A DNA stretch of 17,428 bases from Candidatus Omnitrophota bacterium (GTDB lineage: Bacteria > Omnitrophota > Gorgyraeia > Duberdicusellales > 4484-171). A program made the translations under genes and the position numbers. The stretch lies in contig JAQTUC010000013.1 in NCBI GenBank assembly GCA_028710385.1, positions 1 through 17,428 on the forward strand, given 5' to 3'. Below, in pieces: positions 12,689-17,428 of the stretch; the first letter of the stretch is position 1; every line of letters starts with the position of its first letter. Below the pieces are notes generated by a model, which was not told the origin of the DNA, ran no database searches, and was given only the letters and a program-made list of their open reading frames with translations.

Positions 12689-14281
12689 ATGAAAGGATTT
12701 TATCAGAAAATATCCCAGATTTTAGAGGACATTATAAAAAAAGAATACGAGGTAGAACTTGATCCGCCTTTATGGGAAGTGCCTTCGCGCCAGGATTTCG
12801 GCGATCTTTCTACGATGGTTTCTTTAAAGCTCGCCTCAAAGCTTAAAAAGGACCCGCTTGAAGTAGCGACTAATCTTAAAACAATTTTGGAAGGGAAAAA
12901 AGATAAAAGCATAGAGAAAATAGAAATTATAAAACCTGGTTTTGTAAATATATTTTTCGCGAAAAATGCGCTTATAAATTCTCTTAATGAGCTGATAGAA
13001 TCAAGGGAAAAATTTTTCCGCCGCAGCATAAAAAAGAAAGTTATTCTTGAGTTCCTAAGCGCAAACCCGACCGGGCCGCTTTCCATAGCGCACGGCCGGC
13101 AGGCTGTAGTTGGGGATTGCCTTGGCAACATTCTTGATTTCTGCGGCGCAGACGTTGAAAGAGAATATTATGTGAATGATGCCGGAAAACAGCTTGAGCT
13201 TTTTATCCGGTCGGTTGAGGAACGTATCAAAGAAATTAAAGGAGAAAATTTTCAGATACCCGAAGGAGGATATCAGGGGGAATACGTAAAGGACGTTGCG
13301 AAGGCTGTTATTGAAGCTAACCCCAAAGACCCAAAGAGGTTCGCCCTGGATTACGTGCTTGGTTGGATTAAAAAAGATTTAAAAGACCTGGGTATAGAAT
13401 TTGACACCTGGACGAGCCAGCAGAAAATTATTGATGATAAAAAAATAGAAAAAGTAATAAACGAACTTAAGGGGAAAGATTTAATTTACGAGAAAGAAGA
13501 CGCTCTTTGGTTTTCTTCAACAAAGTTCGGCGACGACAAAGACAGGGTTATTAAGAAAAACGACGGAGAGCTTACCTATTTCGCTTCGGACATTGCCTAT
13601 CATGAAGATAAAATAAACCGCGGCGCTAACGAGCTTATAAACCTGTGGGGGCCCGACCACCACGGTTATATAGAGCGGGTAAAGTCGGCGATTGAGGCGC
13701 TCGGTTACGAAAAGAATATACTTAAGGTTATAATAATTCAGCTTGTGACCTTAAAGAGCAAGGAAAAGATGTCCAAGCGCAAAGGAACCGCAATACTGCT
13801 TTCTGAGCTTGTAAAGGAAGTCGGGAAAGATACAACAAGATTTTATTACCTTACGAGAAAAAATTCTTCGCATCTTGATTTTGACATTGATCTTGCGAAA
13901 GCAACTTCTTTTGATAATCCTTTATACTACATTCAATACAGCTGTGCCCGCATTGAAAGCATTTTTGAAAAAGCGCAGGATAAAAAAGCAGACCCCGAAT
14001 GCAGTGAATTCCTCAAGAGCGAAGAAGAGTTATGCCTGCTGCGCGCTTTGCTTCAGTTTTCTTATACCCTTGAAAAGGCATATTATTCCCTTGAGCCGGT
14101 ATTTATAATTGAATATTTAAAAAGCATCGCCGCGCTTTTCCATAAGTTTTACGAAACAAACAGAGTGCTTGGCGAAAGCGAGAACGTAGAAGCTGCGAGG
14201 TTAAACCTTCTTAAAGCGACGCGGATAGTCCTGCATTGCGGGTTGGCTCTTCTTGGAATAACCCCCGCGAAAAAGATGTAA
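12689..14281 (+). CDS. argS: Arginyl-tRNA synthetase
   Basis: Class I synthetase that charges tRNA-Arg. The 530 residues include the N-terminal Add-1 tRNA-binding domain (about 1-110), the HIGH-type motif ANPTGPLSIAHGRQ (125-138; here AHGR, a known variant), YYVNDAGKQLE, the long insert, LWGPDHHGYIERV (319-331), KMSKRKGT (360-367), and the C-terminal DALR anticodon-binding domain (about 415-530, ending LHCGLALLGITPAKKM). Start ATG 12689 follows thrC by 15 bases without a Shine-Dalgarno. It completes the hom-thrC-argS run; the palindromic repeat after it separates it from recJ. Confidence 0.97.
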   Translation: MKGFYQKISQILEDIIKKEYEVELDPPLWEVPSRQDFGDLSTMVSLKLASKLKKDPLEVATNLKTILEGKKDKSIEKIEIIKPGFVNIFFAKNALINSLNELIESREKFFRRSIKKKVILEFLSANPTGPLSIAHGRQAVVGDCLGNILDFCGADVEREYYVNDAGKQLELFIRSVEERIKEIKGENFQIPEGGYQGEYVKDVAKAVIEANPKDPKRFALDYVLGWIKKDLKDLGIEFDTWTSQQKIIDDKKIEKVINELKGKDLIYEKEDALWFSSTKFGDDKDRVIKKNDGELTYFASDIAYHEDKINRGANELINLWGPDHHGYIERVKSAIEALGYEKNILKVIIIQLVTLKSKEKMSKRKGTAILLSELVKEVGKDTTRFYYLTRKNSSHLDFDIDLAKATSFDNPLYYIQYSCARIESIFEKAQDKKADPECSEFLKSEEELCLLRALLQFSYTLEKAYYSLEPVFIIEYLKSIAALFHKFYETNRVLGESENVEAARLNLLKATRIVLHCGLALLGITPAKKM

Positions 14282-14312
14282 TTTGAAAATAAACTGTTAT
14301 AATTAGTTTGTA

Positions 14313-14394
14313 GGTTGATATGTTGACAGGTTTATAAGTTGGAGTATAGCAATATGATAACCTATGAACATATCAAGCTAACAACATATCAACC
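14313..14394. repeat. Palindromic repeat (GGTTGATATGTTG type) between argS and recJ
   Basis: Perfect 13-bp inverted repeat GGTTGATATGTTG (14313-14325) with CAACATATCAACC (14382-14394). Inside, AGGTT (14328-14332) can pair with AACCT (14359-14363), and AACATATCAA (14367-14376) is an alternative partner for the left arm. It ends 3 bases before the recJ ATG, where a ribosome site would be expected. A TATAAT at 14298-14303 lies just before, but with no good -35. Confidence 0.8.
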
Positions 14395-14397
14395 AAG

Positions 14398-16068
14398 ATG
14401 AAACGCCGCATTTGGAAAATAAAGGAACTAAACCACAAGGCCCGGTCTTTAAGCGAAGAATATAACATATCAATATACCTTTCTCAAATTCTTCTAAACA
14501 GGAACATTACCACAGCCCAAATCAATTCGTTTCTTAACGACAGTTTTAAGTCGCTGCATTCGCCGTTACTTTTGCCGGATATTGAAAAGGCGGTTTTACG
14601 CGTCAAAAAAGCAATAGAAAGAAAAGAAAAAATTCTTGTTGTCGGAGACTATGACGTTGACGGGGTTACGTCTCTCGCAATTTTTAATGAGTTTGCAAAA
14701 GAACATAATGATTTGTTTTCTTTTTATATTCCGCACCGCGTTAATGAAGGTTACGGTTTAAATACCGATGTAATTGAGAAGGCAAAGAGCGAGGGAAGAA
14801 CCCTTATGATTGCTTTTGATTGCGGCACAAATTCATTAAAGGAAGTGGAATTGGCTCAATCATACGGTATAGACACAATAGTTGTTGATCATCATCATCC
14901 GAATGAAGAACTAAACAATGCGTACGCATTTATAAACCCCAAGCGAAGCTTAAGCAGCTATCCCTTTAAAGATTTAAGCGCCGGGGCATTGTCATTTAAG
15001 TTCCTGCAGGCGCTCACTCAAAAAGATTGTGCAGATGCGCTGGATTTAGTTGCTCTGTCTGTTGTGTGCGACGTAGTTCCCCTTAAGGGAGAAAACAGAA
15101 TACTTTTAAAGGAAGGCCTTAAGGCGCTTAAAGTAAGTAAGCGCCCGGCAATTGAGGCTCTTTGTAAGATAGCCAAGATAAAACAGGAAAATATAAGCGC
15201 TTTTCATATAGGTTTTATACTAGGTCCACGCATCAATGCTTCAGGAAGAGTCGCTTCCGCTATTGATTCGCTTGAAATGTTTTTATGTAAAGACAGTAAA
15301 AAAGTTGCGTCAATTGCCGCTAAACTTCAGGAATATAATCTTAAGCGTAAAGCGATTGAAATGGATATTCTAAAAGAAGCAGAGGAAAAAATTGATCAGG
15401 AAAATTCGGGAGAGTATGCAATAGTTGTTTCAGGGGATAATTGGCATTCCGGTGTTCTTGGAATAGTAGCCTCGCGCCTCGCGGATAAATATTACAGGCC
15501 GTCTTTTGTTATTTCTTTTGACGAAACTTGCGGAAGAGGTTCTGCCCGTTCAATACACAGCGTTCATCTTATAGAAGCGCTTAACGAATGCGCGAGTTCG
15601 CTCTCCGCTTACGGCGGGCATAAGAAAGCAGCCGGACTTGAAATTTTTAGAGAAGGGTTGGATGAGTTTAAACAAAAGATTAACGAATATATTAAAAACA
15701 ATACAAAACCGGCAGACTTTATTCCTGTTCTTGACGTGGACTTAAAACTTAAGTTTACTGATATCTCTACGGCTCTGGTTGATGAGCTCGCCCGCCTTGA
15801 GCCGTTCGGAGAAGAAAATCCAAAGCCAATGTTTGTAAGCTGCGGTATATGCAAAAAGAGTAAACCAAGGAAAATAAAGAGCGGCTATTCTGTCTGGCTG
15901 ACGGATGGAGATAAAACGCTGGAAGGCGCAATCTACGACAAGGAAGTCCTTGGGGTAATAGAATACGCAGATAATTTTGATATAGCTTACTCTTTAGACA
16001 AGAACGGCTTGTATAATGAACCTTTACTTGTTATCAGGGACGTTCGTCTTTCTGGCGACAAAGTTTAA
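14398..16068 (+). CDS. recJ: Single-stranded-DNA exonuclease RecJ
   Basis: RecJ digests single-stranded DNA 5' to 3' in recombination repair and mismatch repair. The 556 residues are close to the usual 560-580. DHH-family motifs are intact: VVGDYDVDGVTSLAIF (motif I, DYDVDG 84-89), FDCGTNS (141-143), VVDHHHP (164-166), SVVCDVVPL (motif IV). Then LGPRINASGR and the DHHA1 part with GDNWHSGVLGIVASRLADKYYRP, GRGSARSI and YGGHKKAAGLEI, followed by the OB-like C-terminus. The ATG follows the palindromic repeat with no Shine-Dalgarno. The last 45 bases overlap the antisense rpmB 3' end. Confidence 0.96.
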   Translation: MKRRIWKIKELNHKARSLSEEYNISIYLSQILLNRNITTAQINSFLNDSFKSLHSPLLLPDIEKAVLRVKKAIERKEKILVVGDYDVDGVTSLAIFNEFAKEHNDLFSFYIPHRVNEGYGLNTDVIEKAKSEGRTLMIAFDCGTNSLKEVELAQSYGIDTIVVDHHHPNEELNNAYAFINPKRSLSSYPFKDLSAGALSFKFLQALTQKDCADALDLVALSVVCDVVPLKGENRILLKEGLKALKVSKRPAIEALCKIAKIKQENISAFHIGFILGPRINASGRVASAIDSLEMFLCKDSKKVASIAAKLQEYNLKRKAIEMDILKEAEEKIDQENSGEYAIVVSGDNWHSGVLGIVASRLADKYYRPSFVISFDETCGRGSARSIHSVHLIEALNECASSLSAYGGHKKAAGLEIFREGLDEFKQKINEYIKNNTKPADFIPVLDVDLKLKFTDISTALVDELARLEPFGEENPKPMFVSCGICKKSKPRKIKSGYSVWLTDGDKTLEGAIYDKEVLGVIEYADNFDIAYSLDKNGLYNEPLLVIRDVRLSGDKV

Positions 16069-16281
16069 TTTACCGCTTTTTATACACTTCGTGCAAACTA
16101 AAACTTTTTTCACCTTTCCGTTTACAATCAGCCTTCTTTTTTGAAGATTTGGCAGGAACTTTCTTTTGGTGATACCCGTTGTTTTCTTACCTACTCCGCC
16201 TTCGCGTTTGGCTTTACCGCGCCTGCGTATGGAATTTCCGCCTATTGTTCTCTTGTTACAAATTTCACAATGTCTGCTCAT
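16024..16281 (-). CDS. rpmB: 50S ribosomal protein L28, zinc-type long form
   Basis: Large-subunit protein of 85 residues. It begins MSRHCEICNKRTIGGNSI and holds KRKFLPNLQKRR (39-50), the L28 signature, and CTKCIKSGK (63-71). The two CxxC pairs (Cys5/8 and Cys63/66) form a zinc site. Between the first pair and the signature is a basic stretch, RRRGKAKREGGVGKKTTGITKR, longer than in the short E. coli form but known in several deep lineages. The C-terminus runs about ten residues past the usual end, into the antisense of recJ. AGGAG lies 7 bases upstream of its ATG. It is convergent to recJ. Confidence 0.93.
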   Translation of the reverse strand: MSRHCEICNKRTIGGNSIRRRGKAKREGGVGKKTTGITKRKFLPNLQKRRLIVNGKVKKVLVCTKCIKSGKLNFVARKTNVPDNK

Positions 16282-16328
16282 GTTTAAACTCCTTTTTAAA
16301 TAAGCATTTTTTATACAAAATTAGTATA

Positions 16329-16356
16329 AATATACTTATAAATCAGCTATTGTCAA
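16329..16356 (-). promoter_or_regulatory. rpmB promoter
   Basis: On the minus strand: perfect TTGACA (plus coordinates 16351-16356), 16-base spacer, TATATT (16329-16334). The expected start is about 40 bases before the rpmB ATG. The -35 is consensus and the position suits a ribosomal protein gene. Confidence 0.7.
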
Positions 16357-16416
16357 GCAAAATCTTAATAGGGCTATTTAAAAGACATTGAAAACAAAGG
16401 ATTTTTGGCGGTTTCC

Positions 16417-16445
16417 TTGTATTTTTTTTAAAATTATGTTATAGG
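16417..16445 (+). promoter_or_regulatory. Probable promoter of the riboswitch transcript
   Basis: TTGTAT (16417-16422), 17-base spacer, TATAGG (16440-16445). It lies about 30-50 bases before the aptamer, the right place for the leader. Both boxes are four-of-six matches. Confidence 0.45.
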
Positions 16446-16474
16446 ATAAATGAAGTCCAAAAGCTCTTTAAAAC

Positions 16475-16576
16475 GCTGTGTATATTGATAAAGGTAAACC
16501 TCGGGAAACCGGGGGGCACAAAGCTCAAAGAGCCTAAAGCCGCAAGGCTATGGTAGTCAGCTGCCGGTATATTGAA
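16475..16576 (+). ncRNA. c-di-GMP-I (GEMM) riboswitch aptamer
   Basis: The conserved core is present: GGTAAACC (16493-16500), a CCTCGG-GAAA-CCGGGG hairpin with GNRA tetraloop (16505-16508), CACAAAGC (16517-16524), and CCTAAAG...CTATGG (16533-16539 and 16548-16553), which is the tetraloop receptor, then GGTAGTCAGCTGCCGG. By hand alignment the base at the ligand-specificity position (G20 of the Vibrio Vc2 aptamer) is G16494, which favours c-di-GMP over cyclic AMP-GMP. The conserved ACGCAAAGC reads GCACAAAGC. It controls the secreted protein gene at 16687. Confidence 0.88.
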
Positions 16577-16584
16577 ACGCATTT

Positions 16585-16622
16585 AAACCCATAGTCATGT
16601 TATTTAGGCTATGGGTTTTTTT
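16585..16622 (+). terminator. Riboswitch expression-platform terminator
   Basis: AACCCATAG (16586-16594) pairs with CTATGGGTT (16609-16617), then a T run to 16622. The 3' arm AGGCTATGG (16606-16614) is an exact repeat of the aptamer segment 16545-16553, so aptamer and terminator compete for CCATAG. Confidence 0.88.
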
Positions 16623-16629
16623 ATTTTAG

Positions 16630-16667
16630 ACACAGGTAGCCAAGACGAATGTCTTTACTGCCTGTGT
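16630..16667 (+). promoter_or_regulatory. Second leader hairpin before the secreted-protein gene
   Basis: ACACAGGTAG (16630-16639) pairs with CTGCCTGTGT (16658-16667, one G-U), with inner AAGAC-GAAT-GTCTT (16642-16655). TGTTTTAA follows and the Shine-Dalgarno (AGGAGGT, 16676-16682) starts 9 bases later. It may stabilise the mRNA 5' end after terminator read-through or weakly terminate. Confidence 0.55.
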
Positions 16668-16686
16668 GTTTTAAGAGGAGGTGTTT

Positions 16687-17028
16687 ATGTTGAGGAAGAC
16701 CGTGGCACTTTTGTTGGTAAGTTTCATGGCAGTTTCAGTCGTAGCGCTTGCTGAAGATAATAATGCGCTTACTAAATTAGGAAGAGGCTTAGCCAATGCG
16801 GCAACCGGTATAGTTGAAGTACCTAAGCAGATATATCTTGTTTCAAAAGAGAGGGAGCCTATCACAGGCATAACTTATGGCACGGCAAAAGGTATATGCT
16901 ACGGGTTGTTACGCACCGGCGCAGGCGTTTATGATTCAGTGACATTCGCAATACCTCCTTATGATAAGCCCATTATGGAACCCGAATATGCATTTGAAGG
17001 ATGGCAGCCCGAATCTGCCGAGAAATAA
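16687..17028 (+). CDS. Secreted exosortase-system-associated protein (TIGR04073-like)
   Basis: I choose ATG 16687 (113 residues), with AGGAGGT just upstream; a GTG at 16681 lies inside that ribosome site. A signal peptide covers about residues 1-22 (cleavage after ALA). The mature part has KLGRGLANAATGIVEVPKQI (30-49), GITYGTAKGICYGLLRTGAGVYD (61-83), VTFAIPPYDKP and MEPEYAFEGWQP, which I recognise from memory as the TIGR04073 family found beside exosortase systems. Its role is unknown; an envelope or surface-attachment function is inference. The upstream c-di-GMP riboswitch ties it to the sessile/motile decision. No exosortase or PEP-CTERM gene is in the window. Confidence 0.82.
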   Translation: MLRKTVALLLVSFMAVSVVALAEDNNALTKLGRGLANAATGIVEVPKQIYLVSKEREPITGITYGTAKGICYGLLRTGAGVYDSVTFAIPPYDKPIMEPEYAFEGWQPESAEK

Positions 17029-17047
17029 TTAATTGGGATCGTGGAGA

Positions 17048-17091
17048 GAATGGGTGTAAGTTTTGCGGAAAATTTACACCCATTCTTTTTT
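17048..17091 (+). terminator. Strong intrinsic terminator after the secreted-protein gene
   Basis: Perfect 12-bp stem GAATGGGTGTAA (17048-17059) with TTACACCCATTC (17074-17085), then six Ts (17086-17091). The T run overlaps the stop codon of the convergent TPR gene. On the minus strand no T run follows, so it acts mainly for the plus strand. Confidence 0.93.
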
Positions 17092-17428
17092 AGAGTGCCT
17101 TATAGGCTTCATCTATCCGCTTAAGCAGTTTCTCGTCTTTTCCCTTTTCGGCAAAAATTTTTGCTTTCTTTAAATAAGCTGCAGCTTTTTTCTTGTTGGC
17201 GTTGCTCATATAGACCATAGCGATATTATAATAAATTTTCGGGTTGTTTTTTTCCAGGCTCAAAGCCTTATTTAAAACAGTAAGGGCTTCGTTGTATTTC
17301 TTTAATTCACCGAATATCGCGCCCATATTAAGATAAGCTTTTACATTTTGTGGGTTTAATTCTATTGTTTTATTGAAACAAGTAATAGCTTCTTCAAAAT
17401 TTTTTGAATTTGTATAAATAACCCCGAG
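17090..17428 (-). CDS. Tetratricopeptide-repeat protein, C-terminal part
   Basis: The frame is open to the window edge, so the N-terminus is missing; 112 residues are visible. Successive 34-residue TPR units are seen: NFEEAITCFNKTIELNPQN, then AYLNMGAIFGELKKYNEALTVLNKALSLEKNNP, then KIYYNIAMVYMSNANKKKAAAYLKKAKIFAEKG, and a capping helix ending RIDEAYKAL. TPR arrays are protein-binding scaffolds; no partner is identifiable. An internal ATG at 17326 is within a repeat and unlikely to be the start. It converges on the secreted-protein gene. Confidence 0.88.
   Translation of the reverse strand, partial: LGVIYTNSKNFEEAITCFNKTIELNPQNVKAYLNMGAIFGELKKYNEALTVLNKALSLEKNNPKIYYNIAMVYMSNANKKKAAAYLKKAKIFAEKGKDEKLLKRIDEAYKAL

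Noticed and set aside
14298..14303. recJ promoter at TATAAT
   Set aside because: The -10 is perfect but no acceptable -35 lies 16-18 bases upstream, so it is only mentioned, not annotated.
16493..16500. Cyclic AMP-GMP (GEMM-Ib) variant
   Set aside because: The hand-aligned specificity base appears to be G, not A; a covariance-model alignment would settle it.

Overview
The window reads as a chromosomal stretch of a moderately AT-rich bacterium, most likely from the Candidatus Omnitrophota or a nearby PVC-side lineage. This rests on a long-form DHPS with an extra N-terminal domain, the gene run ftsH-folP-cdaA-ybbR-pdxJ-acpS-nnrD, a long zinc-type L28, and a small secreted protein that I recognise as the exosortase-associated TIGR04073 family. 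The placement is inference; no rRNA is present. None of the four tRNA genes encodes its CCA end.

Region 1 (1-5967) is a tightly packed plus-strand run. It holds the 3' part of ftsH, a folP interrupted by one in-frame UGA, the diadenylate cyclase gene cdaA, a 46-residue ybbR (cdaR) remnant or minimal form, pdxJ, a multi-pass membrane protein built from two repeated halves, acpS, and nnrD, whose stop codon lies inside tRNA-Thr. Region 2 (5958-6490) is a Thr-Tyr-Gly tRNA cluster interleaved with three different repeat structures, including a second copy of the tRNA-Tyr 3' tail. gpsA follows without a visible Shine-Dalgarno sequence.

Region 3 (7533-9128) holds four small accessory genes: a glycine-zipper lipoprotein, a small membrane protein, a CxxC/CxxC mini-protein and a secreted Lys/Glu-rich protein. 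Most have strong Shine-Dalgarno sites. Region 4 (9129-9987) is non-coding except for tRNA-Pro. Upstream of the tRNA are two ~100-bp imperfect tandem repeats with a hairpin each. Downstream are two consecutive structured elements, each ending in a copy of the tRNA-Pro 3' tail, and then a highly structured leader before a PilZ gene.

Region 5 (9988-16068) runs pilZ, hom, thrC, argS, recJ. rpmB converges from the minus strand and overlaps the recJ 3' end. Region 6 (16282-17428) contains a c-di-GMP-I (GEMM) riboswitch with an intrinsic terminator, then the TIGR04073-like secreted protein, a strong terminator, and a convergent, truncated TPR gene.

Two cyclic dinucleotide systems are represented: c-di-AMP (CdaA plus a minimal CdaR-like anchor) and c-di-GMP (a PilZ effector and the GEMM riboswitch). 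The most unusual material is non-coding: the tRNA-tail elements after tRNA-Tyr and tRNA-Pro, and the riboswitch in which a 9-nt aptamer segment is repeated exactly in the terminator arm, suggesting a simple ligand-off switch.
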